Below, piece by piece: positions 5,581 through 14,481 of a stretch of 49,477 nt of DNA (positions are counted from its first letter, which is position 1; every line of letters begins with the position of its first letter). The translations under genes and the position numbers were made by a program. This stretch comes from Anaerolineae bacterium (GTDB taxonomy: Bacteria > Chloroflexota > Anaerolineae > UBA4142 > SHND01). The DNA is taken from assembly GCA_022072245.1 (NCBI GenBank), contig JAJVIA010000066.1, forward strand, positions 1 to 49,477, in the 5' to 3' direction. The notes below the pieces were generated by a model. That model saw nothing but the letters and a program-made list of their open reading frames with translations, was not told the origin of the DNA and did not search any database.

Positions 5581-8229
5581 TCACACCTTCTGGTGATGAA
5601 GACTCGCCAATTCCTTGAGTTCCCCGGCCAACTGCTGCATGACCTTCGGAAACTCCCCTTTGGAGAGTTCCGGGAGGAGAGCCACATCGCGTAAACGCTG
5701 GAGCGCCCAGCCAAACTTCTTGTCCAACGTTTCGGCGACAAACCACGTACTCGCCTCCACCGCTGTGCGATACACCTCGAACACGCGGCTGACAGAATCC
5801 GGGGAAAGCGAGTCAAGAGAGAGACGAGTCCCGTGCTTGCTGGTGAAATTCCATTCACCATCGCTCTTGTCCACCATTCCCGCCGCCATACCCATCACGC
5901 AAAACCGCATCGCCTCAGTCGCGGAAGGACGCTCCGACACGAACGGCAACAGGTGCAGGATTGGCATGCGATGAGCGCGGCGCTGATCCTCCACACTCGA
6001 TTCCCGGTAAACCTTCTCGGCCCGCTGAATCGAAACCACCGCCCAGGCTGGAATGCGCACCACGACGCGCAGAAAGACAATCTCATTGGAGCTAGGCGAG
6101 GCCAGAAAGACGGGGTCTTCGGACAACCCCGCCGCTAGGGCTGTCTCCCGTATTCTGGGAACGAGTGAGCTTCCGCCTCCACCTGGCAGGAGGACATAGC
6201 AGAGCTGATTAGCAAGCTTGTACGTGGGATCCAACACAATCAGCGGGCTTGCGCTCACAAACGCTTTGTGAAGTACCTGGCCCAGATCAAGCCGGGCCTC
6301 CAAACGATCCGTCACATCAGACTCAGGAAGGCGGATTGCGCTCTCTGCTTCGGACTCAAGCAGTCGCTGGACCTCCTCCGCCGAAGGCCCGCGTCGCTTC
6401 TGGGCGTACGAACTGGCAAAGAGCGCGCGAAGCCGCTGAGCGGCCACCTTCCACTGCGCGGCAGAAATGCCCAAACGTCCGAAGTCCTCAGCGAACTCCT
6501 CCGGGTCGTCCAGGCACAAGCCCAAACCGCGATGAGCCATTCCTGATTCCTGCACCTCCGAAACGAGTTCCCCACAGGAATTCTCCAGAACCTGGAGCGT
6601 TTCCAGCATCCCGACCAGGACGCGTTCACACTCGGGCAAGAGAGCCAGGAAGTGGGCCTGGACCTCGGCGCAAACCTTGAAAATTTCGATATCATTCTCG
6701 ATGGCGAGAAGCAGCTCTCCCAACTGAACCATGGCTGCTGGAATCGGGACCTTTCTGAACGGATGCAGGGCGCACTCTTTGAGACCTCGGCGGGCTGCGG
6801 CCTCGGCGCGGAGCCGCGCCATCTGCTGCCGCACCTGTTCATTCTGATCAACCAGGCGGGCCGTCGCCTCTTCGAGCTGACGCGCCTTCTCCTGGCCGAT
6901 CTCCCGCATAGCGCGCACGAAACCGAGAGTCGTGGCCACGTTAAAGTGCGCGAGGGAGCCGGAAATCACTTCGTCCATCCTCATGCGCATCTGGCCTTTG
7001 ACGGTTTCAGCTGCCTGACGGTGTCGCTTGCGCAAAGGGGCCAGGCCCCGGCGGCACTCCTCGATGTGCTGTCCGATTGCGTCGACCTTGCTCGAAAGCC
7101 GCAGCGCCCGGCGAGGCTTTGAACGGATCCGTGCACCCATCGGGTCCTCAACTCCGAACGCCGCCTGGCGGATGTGCTTATTCAAGCCCTCCCCTTTCCC
7201 ATCCTCGGCCAGCCCATACTGCTTGATCATCTTCGCGGCCATGGTCTGGATGTTGCGGACAGGTTGTTGAGCCTCGGCATAGAGCGCCGCCATGAACAAG
7301 TGGTGATAAACCAATTGCCGCTCTGGGTCGGGACAGTAAAGGCGGTACATGCCCGCCGAACCCACCGTGGCCAATCCGTCGTTTGTCCGGTCCCTTCTGG
7401 CGTCCGGCAAGGCTTGAGCGAAAACCGGACTGACCACCTGGTGCTCAAACAGGAAATACTCCAAGCCTCCCACGGTGGCATCGAAGCTCCCCTGGGTCAG
7501 TCCCCTGTCCCCCGGATCGTGCAAACACCACAGGTTCGACGCCATCCGGAAAGGCTCCGCCACCCCCAGCCCTTTCGATGAGAAACCGGGATGACAAGCG
7601 CCGCCAGCCAGGATCGCGCACATATCCTGAAACGTCGCTGCCTGATTCCTCTTCTGGCGGTCGCTCATCTCAGAAAAGGTGTCCATGGGATGCCCCGTCA
7701 CCACCGCGTGCAGCTGGGTGCTGCTTGCGTGACCGCATTCCTCCTGAACCAGCTGGGCCGCACCGAGGGCGTGCGGAGCCGCCGAGCCACCGGTTCCCCC
7801 CATCGCGGTCAAATCGATCACTAAATGGTTGCCGTCCCGGTCCCGGCCCGCTTCTCCCCGAAACAGTTTGCTCACCACCGAAAGTAAGAGGTCCTTGTTC
7901 CAGGCGGCAAGCACATGACCGACGCCCCGCAAGAGACCCATGCCATCCCCGCCCGGGTCCGCCAAGTCGCGCCGGTCATTCGTGTCCAGGTGCGATATCT
8001 CTTCCCGTTGCATGCGAGCCGCAAGCGCGGGAAAACTGCACACCAGGACCTGCACGCAAACCGTGACCGTGCGCTTAACGAATGCGGGCACGGTCCGGGT
8101 TGAGCGTGACTCCTCCGAAACCATCACCACCGAGCAGGTGTCAGGAGGGCGACGGTCGAGAAAGCAGCGCTGGAAAGCCCTACGCCAGGCACGTCCGTTA
8201 CCCGAAGTTCCAAGGTCTAGAAATCCCAT
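5581..8229 (-). CDS. tubulin/FtsZ-like GTPase-family protein
   Basis: An 882-aa protein with an FtsZ/tubulin-type glycine loop, LTAMGGTGGSAAPH at about residues 140-153, preceded by a hydrophobic strand (LVIDL) and a Gly-rich N-terminus (DLGTSGNG, 5-12). Residues about 390-490 form a long charged helical/coiled-coil section. The C-terminal 300 residues include LIVLDPTYKLANQLCYVLLPGGGG. This pattern and the adjacent vWA gene match the FtsZl1/Tubulin_like families described by Makarova and Koonin as parts of predicted membrane-remodelling systems with vWA proteins. ATG at 8229 starts two bases after the vWA stop, with GAGGAGGTGG inside the end of that gene. Nucleotide binding is predicted, not shown; the family call rests on one motif plus context. 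Confidence 0.6.
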   Translation of the reverse strand: MGFLDLGTSGNGRAWRRAFQRCFLDRRPPDTCSVVMVSEESRSTRTVPAFVKRTVTVCVQVLVCSFPALAARMQREEISHLDTNDRRDLADPGGDGMGLLRGVGHVLAAWNKDLLLSVVSKLFRGEAGRDRDGNHLVIDLTAMGGTGGSAAPHALGAAQLVQEECGHASSTQLHAVVTGHPMDTFSEMSDRQKRNQAATFQDMCAILAGGACHPGFSSKGLGVAEPFRMASNLWCLHDPGDRGLTQGSFDATVGGLEYFLFEHQVVSPVFAQALPDARRDRTNDGLATVGSAGMYRLYCPDPERQLVYHHLFMAALYAEAQQPVRNIQTMAAKMIKQYGLAEDGKGEGLNKHIRQAAFGVEDPMGARIRSKPRRALRLSSKVDAIGQHIEECRRGLAPLRKRHRQAAETVKGQMRMRMDEVISGSLAHFNVATTLGFVRAMREIGQEKARQLEEATARLVDQNEQVRQQMARLRAEAAARRGLKECALHPFRKVPIPAAMVQLGELLLAIENDIEIFKVCAEVQAHFLALLPECERVLVGMLETLQVLENSCGELVSEVQESGMAHRGLGLCLDDPEEFAEDFGRLGISAAQWKVAAQRLRALFASSYAQKRRGPSAEEVQRLLESEAESAIRLPESDVTDRLEARLDLGQVLHKAFVSASPLIVLDPTYKLANQLCYVLLPGGGGSSLVPRIRETALAAGLSEDPVFLASPSSNEIVFLRVVVRIPAWAVVSIQRAEKVYRESSVEDQRRAHRMPILHLLPFVSERPSATEAMRFCVMGMAAGMVDKSDGEWNFTSKHGTRLSLDSLSPDSVSRVFEVYRTAVEASTWFVAETLDKKFGWALQRLRDVALLPELSKGEFPKVMQQLAGELKELASLHHQKV

Positions 8230-8231
8230 GA

Positions 8232-9566
8232 TTACGCCACCTCCTCCTCATCGTCTTCAGCCTGCCCGGCAGGCCGTAACTCGAACTCGAAATACAGTGA
8301 ATGCTTGTCCGAGAGCCGGACGGATGAACCGGGAAGGACCGGATCACGACGAAACCCCTTGGCCTGAACGACTGTGCCATCCGGGTGCGCGAAAAACTTG
8401 GACATCCCGGAAACTTCCGGCACATACATCCGGGCATGCCCCACGCTTCCGACCGTGATCTCCTCCCGGCCAGTCCCAAGAACGAACTCCTGGGACGCGA
8501 CCATCTCTCCCGTTTCATCCAAGACCACACTTGCATGGAGGATTCGGACAACCTCCTCGTTTGGATCAAGACCGGGCAGTGCTCCCAAGGCCCGGCGAAC
8601 CGCCCGGCGATAAATCAGCGGCACGGCCAAGCACATGGTGAAACCGCAGAGACCTGCAACCAGAACCCAGCCTGGGAATTGAATTTTGGGGACGCGGAGC
8701 CATGACCGCGAAGGTCCCTGTTTGGGAGGCGGTTCGGAGACGGTCACCACCGGAACCACCACCATTTCCGTCGCGGTCGGACGGGCAGTCGGAAATGAAG
8801 TCGGCGTCCAAGTCCATGTCGGACTTGGAGATCTCGTTGGAGCAACAGGCAAGAGGATTGGCAACGGAGTCGGGGTAGATGTTGGCGTTACGACAATCCG
8901 CCGCACTTGAACGGGCACGGGTGAGGGCTCTGCCTCTAACCTCTGGTTGAGCAGCGGTTCAAGAATAAGAGGAGAACCCCCGCTCACGCGCGTATCCAGC
9001 CGCAGGAAAGAATACTCCTTGGGCGCAACTATCCGCTGAAAGGACTTTTCGATCTCGTCCGAAAGGCCCACCACCAGCACCGAGTGACCCGCACTCGCCG
9101 GAAAATGCTCCCCGAGCAATCGCAGGACGTCCTTGAAAGAATGGCCGGAAGAGGGGTTACTGATCCCGCGTGTCAAAAGAACCACACAGCAGGGCAAGCC
9201 GTTCCATTTTCGCAGCGCGCCGAAGAGCTCATCGAAGTTGACAAACGGGTCCTTACCACCCGTTTTCGAAATGCGCTCCCGAAACAGGCGCACCTGCTCC
9301 GGAGTAAGCGCATCGGTGTGAGCCGCCTGAACCGGCTCACGCGCGAACTCGTACAGAACGACTTCGCGTGAAAGGTCTAACTGATCTAACAGATCGTTCG
9401 CGAAGGACCTCACCGAAGTCCACACCCAGCGCGTCCCCTCGCTCCTCTCAAGAACGAGAATTACACGGCGAGGAAGGACTTTGACCGTTTCACCCGAGCA
9501 AGAAGCCGGATGAACGCGGATCAAACAGATCGCCGCGACCAATGAGAAGCATGTGACGATACGCAT
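8232..9566 (-). CDS. secreted/membrane vWA-like protein with FHA-like tail
   Basis: A 444-aa protein with an N-terminal signal sequence (VTCFSLVAAICLI), a vWA-like domain at about 30-190 (VILVLERSEG, then VVLLTRGIS), a Pro/Thr/Ser-rich linker at about 225-275, one TM segment at about 305-325 (WVLVAGLCGFTMCLAVPLIY), and a C-terminal beta domain at about 345-430 resembling FHA (ITVGSVGHARMYVPEVSGMS). The MIDAS positions are degenerate: Glu and Gly replace the DxSxS Asp/Ser, and Arg replaces the later Asp. Metal binding is therefore doubtful. The FHA-like domain also lacks the usual GR and SxxH. The orientation implied is outer vWA, inner FHA-like domain facing the tubulin-like protein. GGAGAG precedes ATG 9566. 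Confidence 0.7.
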   Translation of the reverse strand: MRIVTCFSLVAAICLIRVHPASCSGETVKVLPRRVILVLERSEGTRWVWTSVRSFANDLLDQLDLSREVVLYEFAREPVQAAHTDALTPEQVRLFRERISKTGGKDPFVNFDELFGALRKWNGLPCCVVLLTRGISNPSSGHSFKDVLRLLGEHFPASAGHSVLVVGLSDEIEKSFQRIVAPKEYSFLRLDTRVSGGSPLILEPLLNQRLEAEPSPVPVQVRRIVVTPTSTPTPLPILLPVAPTRSPSPTWTWTPTSFPTARPTATEMVVVPVVTVSEPPPKQGPSRSWLRVPKIQFPGWVLVAGLCGFTMCLAVPLIYRRAVRRALGALPGLDPNEEVVRILHASVVLDETGEMVASQEFVLGTGREEITVGSVGHARMYVPEVSGMSKFFAHPDGTVVQAKGFRRDPVLPGSSVRLSDKHSLYFEFELRPAGQAEDDEEEVA

Positions 9567-9587
9567 CGATATTCTCTCCTTTCCTTT

Positions 9588-9809
9588 TTACTTGTGCTTC
9601 GCCCAAATCCTGACAATCGCGACGAGAGCAATCAGAAACATCGCCAGCCACGCAGAAGCCGTCACGACCGGATCAGTAGCACTCGAATCGAGAGCCGAGG
9701 AAAGGAAGCGCAGGATGCCGCCCCCCTCGACCATCGGCCACACCGCCAGGAAGAAAACCAGTAGAACAATCGCCAGTTCAAACCGGCTGAGACCGTCCCC
9801 GTTATTCAT
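9588..9809 (-). CDS. two-TM membrane peptide, 73 aa
   Basis: Two hydrophobic segments, FELAIVLLVFFLAVWPM and AWLAMFLIALVAIVRIW, are joined by a short Ser/Asp-rich loop, with a basic end (WAKHK). The start overlaps the HerA-like stop by eight bases and the stop is 21 bases before the vWA start, so it is translationally linked to both. It may anchor or assemble the vWA/tubulin-like complex. No family recognised. Confidence 0.75.
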   Translation of the reverse strand: MNNGDGLSRFELAIVLLVFFLAVWPMVEGGGILRFLSSALDSSATDPVVTASAWLAMFLIALVAIVRIWAKHK

Positions 9810-11877
9810 AACTCTGCCTCCACCAGCTCACGTAGTCGCGAAGAAAGTCCCCAAGAATCGAAACGTGAATCCGATTTCTCAATTCTCTGGGGATCTCACG
9901 ATCCAAAACTGCCAGTACATTAGATGTGTCTTCTGAGCCCACGATCAGCCACTGGTAAGTAAGCGATTGGACGGCCAGATTTCGCTGGGCATTGGCCAAG
10001 CCCTTGGTGGAAAGCTCAATCTCAATCGCCACCACACGCGGATTCCCGTCACGGTCCTTAAATTTGTGAACCAAGTCGATCGATTTGTGGTCGATGGTCT
10101 GTTCAATCAGAATTTCAAAACCACACTCTTCGAGCGCATAGGCAAATTCGTGTTGATAACCCACGTGCTCCACGCCGCCTTTGCCTTGTGGCGGCGGTGC
10201 TCCAATCACGTCACGACCTTTTTCCGTGAGGAACGCCGTGGTGCGCTGGCCGCCCCGGCCCGGAAGCACCAGCCGATGCGAACCCACCAAACCCTCTGCA
10301 ACCGACTGGTCAAACAGCTTCTTCCCCGTCCCCGGAGCCAGACGGGCGTGCTTGTACACACTGGTGACCCCTTCCCTACCGACAGCCAAGACTGAAAAGA
10401 GAAATCCCAAGAGCCGATGAGAGACGGTTGGAACGACGGGCGCTGGAGTCTTGACCTCCATCGAAGGAGGAGTCCGAGGAGGCACTTCCTCCGCAATCAG
10501 CGGAACATCCGCGAGTGGGAAACGAAGTGAATCCAAGAAGGGGGCTTGATAACGAACAATCTCCTCCGGGTTGAGCGGAGTTGTATCCACAGGCCAGTCC
10601 AGCGTGTGCATGAGGAAGGCCTCACGAAAGTCCCCCGCACCCAGTCGGCAGTAGCAACACCTGTCGCCCAAAGAACCAATCTGGGCCGCCGCTGGAGTCG
10701 GAAGCCCCAGCGACTCCACCATGCTCATTTGCGCTCGCCCCTCCCGCAACGCGAACACAAAGACATTCCCCGCATCGTTTAAGACATTCCGATTGATCTC
10801 AGTCGGATTCTGAACCACAAAGCACAACTGAAGCCCGACCGCGCGCGACTGATGCACCAACTCCGTTATGGCAGTGATCGAGTAGGTCCCAGCCTCCAAT
10901 TTAAGGGATAGGACGTACTCCCCCTCCTCGATGACGACCCACACCAGCGCCGCGTTCTCGCGCACCCCCAACGCGCGCAGGAATAGGAACAACCGCTGGA
11001 GCAGGGTCACCACGAAAGTGACGCGAAGATCCATACGTCCGAGCGATTCCGTCCGGATCACCACCACGCGGTTACGTAACAGATCTTCCGGGCAGACGCC
11101 CCTCTCCACGTTCCAGGCATCTCCAAACACGTCGATCATCGATTGCAAGCGGTCAATGCAGGAATTCAAGGCCTCACGATTGTGGGCATACCTTCGAGCG
11201 TTGGCGCGCAGAAAACGCACCAACCGCAGCACGGTCGGAGTGCGCCCCTCAGCCGCAACCTGAGCGATCCCATCCAAGAGCACATTTTGCGATCGGTGAA
11301 AGAGGCACAGTGTATCGCTCCACGCGGAAACCACGGCGCGCGAATTCGTCTCCAGATCCACGCCACGCTGGGGCGCGAGCGGATTCATGGGGAGCTTGGC
11401 CGCATCCACCACCAACACCTCGCCCGGAAATTGACGAGCCATATGGGTGTAGTCATTGCGAGGATCAATGATGAGAACCGCTTTATGATGCCGCACCTCG
11501 GCCACCAACAAACCAACCAAACTCGACTTGCCCGAACCCGAACTGCCGATGACAACGCACGGCCTCGGTGGTGTGTCGCTGATCAGCACCGGATTCGGCC
11601 CTTCGGGGTCAATGGTGTGGCCCACCAGAAAGTTGCCAGTGACCACCTGTGCCGCACTCGGTGGCGGAACCACAAGACCTGCCTGAAGCATCGCGCTCTG
11701 ACGACTGGCGATGAGTCCGTCCAGCAGCTCGAAATCTTCCCGGCGCGCGCAGCCCACTTCGATCAGGCGAAGGAAGCGGCGAAAGCGCTCAACCGCGATC
11801 AGGTTGAGCCGAGCCCCCATCCGCAAGTAGTGGTCAAAGGACTGCAAGGAAGCCGGGCGTTCGGAATGGTCTGTCAT
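9802..11877 (-). CDS. HerA/TraG-like ATPase with C-terminal nuclease-like domain
   Basis: A 691-aa protein. Walker A GSSGSGKSS is at 111-119, followed by AVLIIDPRNDY (133-143), the strand typical of the HerA/FtsK branch; VWVVIEEGEYV fits Walker B. These ATPases pump DNA or remodel hexameric complexes. After about residue 470 there is a winged-helix-like stretch, then a domain with SIDLVHKF...VVAIEIELS, spaced like the D...ExE/K core of PD-(D/E)xK nuclease folds; the second acidic residue plus Glu instead of Lys makes activity uncertain. ATG 11877 overlaps the preceding stop by four bases. The ATPase call is firm, the nuclease part tentative. Confidence 0.82.
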   Translation of the reverse strand: MTDHSERPASLQSFDHYLRMGARLNLIAVERFRRFLRLIEVGCARREDFELLDGLIASRQSAMLQAGLVVPPPSAAQVVTGNFLVGHTIDPEGPNPVLISDTPPRPCVVIGSSGSGKSSLVGLLVAEVRHHKAVLIIDPRNDYTHMARQFPGEVLVVDAAKLPMNPLAPQRGVDLETNSRAVVSAWSDTLCLFHRSQNVLLDGIAQVAAEGRTPTVLRLVRFLRANARRYAHNREALNSCIDRLQSMIDVFGDAWNVERGVCPEDLLRNRVVVIRTESLGRMDLRVTFVVTLLQRLFLFLRALGVRENAALVWVVIEEGEYVLSLKLEAGTYSITAITELVHQSRAVGLQLCFVVQNPTEINRNVLNDAGNVFVFALREGRAQMSMVESLGLPTPAAAQIGSLGDRCCYCRLGAGDFREAFLMHTLDWPVDTTPLNPEEIVRYQAPFLDSLRFPLADVPLIAEEVPPRTPPSMEVKTPAPVVPTVSHRLLGFLFSVLAVGREGVTSVYKHARLAPGTGKKLFDQSVAEGLVGSHRLVLPGRGGQRTTAFLTEKGRDVIGAPPPQGKGGVEHVGYQHEFAYALEECGFEILIEQTIDHKSIDLVHKFKDRDGNPRVVAIEIELSTKGLANAQRNLAVQSLTYQWLIVGSEDTSNVLAVLDREIPRELRNRIHVSILGDFLRDYVSWWRQSYE

Positions 11878-12260
11878 GGCTTATCACTCCCCGAACTCCC
11901 CACGGGGGAGAACAACCAATTCACGGCGCGCCCCAACCGCGCCCACACCGAACAGCGGCGGCAATAAATCTTCTTATTGATCTCATGCCTGTCCGCACGG
12001 CATAGAACCAAGTCGCACCGGTGACACCGCTTGACGCCCTTGGCGCTGAGCCGTTTGCCACAGGACCCACAGGCGGGCCCAACCGATTTGATGTTTTCGA
12101 CGCCAATCCCGTCCGCAAGGAAGCTGCGACGGGTTCTGGTTTCGAGAATTTCCCCCTCCTCTCCCTCCACGACCGTAATCTCGTCCGAAATGACCACGTC
12201 TTGTCCCGTATCGTTATCCCTGACCACCGCCCGATTAACACTTTGCTTCATGAGCACCAT
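11874..12260 (-). CDS. RING-like binuclear treble-clef zinc protein (candidate E3)
   Basis: A 128-aa protein with eight ordered metal ligands: C64-x2-C67-x11-C79-x2-C82-x4-C87-x4-H92-x7-C100-x2-C103. This is the alternating pair pattern of binuclear treble clefs (RING, B-box, LIM-like). Burroughs, Iyer and Aravind described such domains as E3-like partners of bacterial E1/E2/ubiquitin-like systems. The N-terminal 60 residues are acidic and beta-rich; the tail (WARLGRAVNWLF) is amphipathic and may touch membrane. ATG 12260 follows GGAGGTGA and overlaps the ATPase gene by 13 bases. In this operon an E3 or adaptor role is likely but is inference; spacing is not a textbook RING. Confidence 0.68.
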   Translation of the reverse strand: MVLMKQSVNRAVVRDNDTGQDVVISDEITVVEGEEGEILETRTRRSFLADGIGVENIKSVGPACGSCGKRLSAKGVKRCHRCDLVLCRADRHEINKKIYCRRCSVWARLGRAVNWLFSPVGSSGSDKP

Positions 12261-13783
12261 GACTTCACCTCCGTTTGAGTCTCAGAACCTTCCTGCACGT
12301 CCAACCCGTGAGCCGCCTGCGCCTCGCGCAAAAGTGCTCTGTCCAGCTCGTACACCGTCTTGGGATAATGGTTCGAGCCTTGCCCAGGCATCGACTCGAC
12401 CAATCGAGTCCGATAAGTCCGCGTGATCACACCATGCGCCCGAAGCAGGAACCCAACCTGTTGGATGGTGAAAGATTGAGAGGTGTAATCCGAAAGAAAC
12501 CGCGCCAGGTCGCAGGCCGCAACGACTGGCGATTCTCCCCCTTCCTTGCGAAACGATGCCAAGAACGCTTCCGTCCCCGACAAAGCCAGAAGGGATGGAT
12601 CGACCGCGGCCCTCTCTTCACGCTGCCGGGATACCTGTTCTTCCATCAACGACTCGATTCCAGGAGAGATCGGAGCTGCCGAACGGTCTGAGGAGTCCAC
12701 GTACTTCGCCAATCCCAGGAGCGGCGACCACTTCTCCAACGACCGCCCCTTCAAGCTCGACCGCGCCCGCACCTCCCGGTAAGCCTCACGGATGTTCTCG
12801 AACTGAGTCATAGCCAGCCAAAAATTCTGATCCCGCAAGCGAGACGCCACCTCAATCTGTTCGTCCAACAGGAATGGGGGGAGCGGAACCTGCGAAGGGG
12901 CAGAGCTGACATTGATTGTCCTGTCCTCGAATGCCTCCGAGGAGCGGCATCCCGCGACAACAATCGTGAGCCCGAACAGACTTTGCCTGCGCAACTCGTT
13001 CCCCGGCCCGCACAGGAGGCGCCCAGCATCCCTCTTGTAGGAAGACAGCACCAATGGGTCCCCGGGGGTCGATAGCGCTTCGTCCAGAAGAAGAGTGCAT
13101 GGGTCCAACGCCCTTGCTCTGGATAGAGCCGCAAGGGTGGATGAGGAGCACAATAGAGGTGACCGGGAGAAAGAGGACAGCACGTTAAGGAGAGTGGTCT
13201 TTCCGACACCAACTCCACCACGCAAGACAATGATGGGGATAGCGGGGAAGATCACCACCACAAAAGAAAGCACCGCCAAGAGCGAGATCAAATCCAGGTA
13301 CCGCAAGTCAGGCAGCCGAACAAATCTCTCTATGAAACTGCGCTGTTCTTCAAACGCCTCCCGCGCCGTGACAGGCGCCATATCACCGGCAAGAAAACGA
13401 TCAAGACTTGCCGTTGACCAAACCGAAAGAGTCGGCGGCACAACTATTCGCAACCCATTCTTTGTCTCGCTCAGATACTCGCGCGACGGGCACAAGCCGC
13501 CAGCAGCAAGAGTCTCGAATGAAATCTCAATACTCTCCCTCCGAGATGAAACAAGGAGACCAGCATTGGTCTGCCCACCACGCGGGACCGTTTGATATAG
13601 AACTCCGTTCACCAGATCTTGTGAAAGTCGGACAACCAACAGGTCAGACACGGGATGAAACCTTCCTTTCTTAGAGTTCTGCAGGGGATCGTACAAAAGG
13701 CCCAAGATGTAACGCCGAGGAAGGGCTAAGGAACGAGCGGCATTCCCATTGAAAGCAGCGACGCCATCGACGGGGCACACCAT
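12248..13783 (-). CDS. P-loop ATPase, phage/plasmid primase-helicase-like
   Basis: A 511-aa protein with Walker A LRGGVGVGKTTLLN at about 187-200, preceded by a hydrophobic run (YLDLISLLAVLSFVVVIFPAIP) as in plasmid/phage D5- or DUF927-like ATPases that load on nucleic acid, and Walker B CTLLLDEAL. The C-terminal 120 residues are helical and end in a probable winged-helix (FTIQQVGFLLRAHGVITRTY). No good ribosome site precedes ATG 13783, so a later start is possible. A strong hairpin separates it from the regulator gene. It may be a switch ATPase of the system or an element-replication gene; I cannot tell. Confidence 0.72.
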   Translation of the reverse strand: MVCPVDGVAAFNGNAARSLALPRRYILGLLYDPLQNSKKGRFHPVSDLLVVRLSQDLVNGVLYQTVPRGGQTNAGLLVSSRRESIEISFETLAAGGLCPSREYLSETKNGLRIVVPPTLSVWSTASLDRFLAGDMAPVTAREAFEEQRSFIERFVRLPDLRYLDLISLLAVLSFVVVIFPAIPIIVLRGGVGVGKTTLLNVLSSFSRSPLLCSSSTLAALSRARALDPCTLLLDEALSTPGDPLVLSSYKRDAGRLLCGPGNELRRQSLFGLTIVVAGCRSSEAFEDRTINVSSAPSQVPLPPFLLDEQIEVASRLRDQNFWLAMTQFENIREAYREVRARSSLKGRSLEKWSPLLGLAKYVDSSDRSAAPISPGIESLMEEQVSRQREERAAVDPSLLALSGTEAFLASFRKEGGESPVVAACDLARFLSDYTSQSFTIQQVGFLLRAHGVITRTYRTRLVESMPGQGSNHYPKTVYELDRALLREAQAAHGLDVQEGSETQTEVKSWCS

Positions 13784-13794
13784 AACTTAAGGGG

Positions 13795-13831
13795 GGCGGG
13801 GCGCTGGCAACTTCCTGACCAGCGCCCCGCC
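13795..13831 (-). terminator. strong GC hairpin between regulator and ATPase genes
   Basis: Thirteen-base perfect stem (GGCGGGGCGCTGG with complement) and 11-nt loop in a 62-base intergenic gap. Read on the minus strand it is followed by a C-run, not a T-run. It may be an attenuator, a Rho-type pause or an mRNA-processing structure that lets the regulator be expressed apart from the operon. Confidence 0.75.
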
Positions 13832-13845
13832 AGTCCAAAACTCCA

Positions 13846-14481
13846 TTACCGAGGAACGTCGAAGAGCACAAAGGAAACGCCCTTGATGTGGTACTGCTCA
13901 CCCTCGAAGTCAGTTGAGAACGGACCGGTCTTATTCATCACTTCAACGAGGGCGTCAATCGCCGCACCGACCGAAGCGCGACTCGGCTTCTCCACACCCT
14001 CCCGATCCACAATTTCCTGCCTCAGCACTTCGCTGGAGGCATGCCCATTGTGGCGCAGGAAAGCGTACAGGATGCTCAACTGGCGAGGTGGCAAGTAGAT
14101 GACCTGCCCCAGATACCAGACCCAGCCAGTCAGGATGTCCATAACCAAGTCTGTCCGCCTGCAATGAGTCTCCTGCCCTAAGACGATCTGAAGCGCGTCC
14201 TGAGGCTGGCAGCAGGCCTCAATCCGCAGGAATACCGAAACCGGGTATTCCTTGAGGAAATTCGTGAACACTGTAAAGCCACACCAATCCGCCCCCTCAT
14301 AAGAGGCGTTGGCAAACAGGTGCACGGACAAGTTCCTGACCACCTCAAAAAAGCAGCCGATCGGACGATTCAAATGAATAACCTGCATGACTGCCTGCTC
14401 CGCACTCGTCCTAGGCTCCTTTCCGCTCAAAAGCGCGATAAACACCACCAACAATTCCGCAATGCTGTAGTTGCCGTTCAT
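13846..14481 (-). CDS. winged-helix regulator-like protein
   Basis: A 211-aa protein. Residues about 125-205 (VIYLPPRQLSILYAFLRHNG, then SEVLRQEIVDREG and SVGAAIDALVEVMNKTG) follow the OmpR/SARP-type C-terminal winged-helix pattern. The N-terminal 110 residues are Cys/aromatic-rich and unrecognised, possibly a sensing domain. It is the first gene of the minus-strand operon, so control of that operon is the simple guess. ATG 14481 sits just after a G-run/C-run stem (GGGGGTAACCCCC) rather than a clear ribosome site, which may itself be regulatory. Confidence 0.6.
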   Translation of the reverse strand: MNGNYSIAELLVVFIALLSGKEPRTSAEQAVMQVIHLNRPIGCFFEVVRNLSVHLFANASYEGADWCGFTVFTNFLKEYPVSVFLRIEACCQPQDALQIVLGQETHCRRTDLVMDILTGWVWYLGQVIYLPPRQLSILYAFLRHNGHASSEVLRQEIVDREGVEKPSRASVGAAIDALVEVMNKTGPFSTDFEGEQYHIKGVSFVLFDVPR

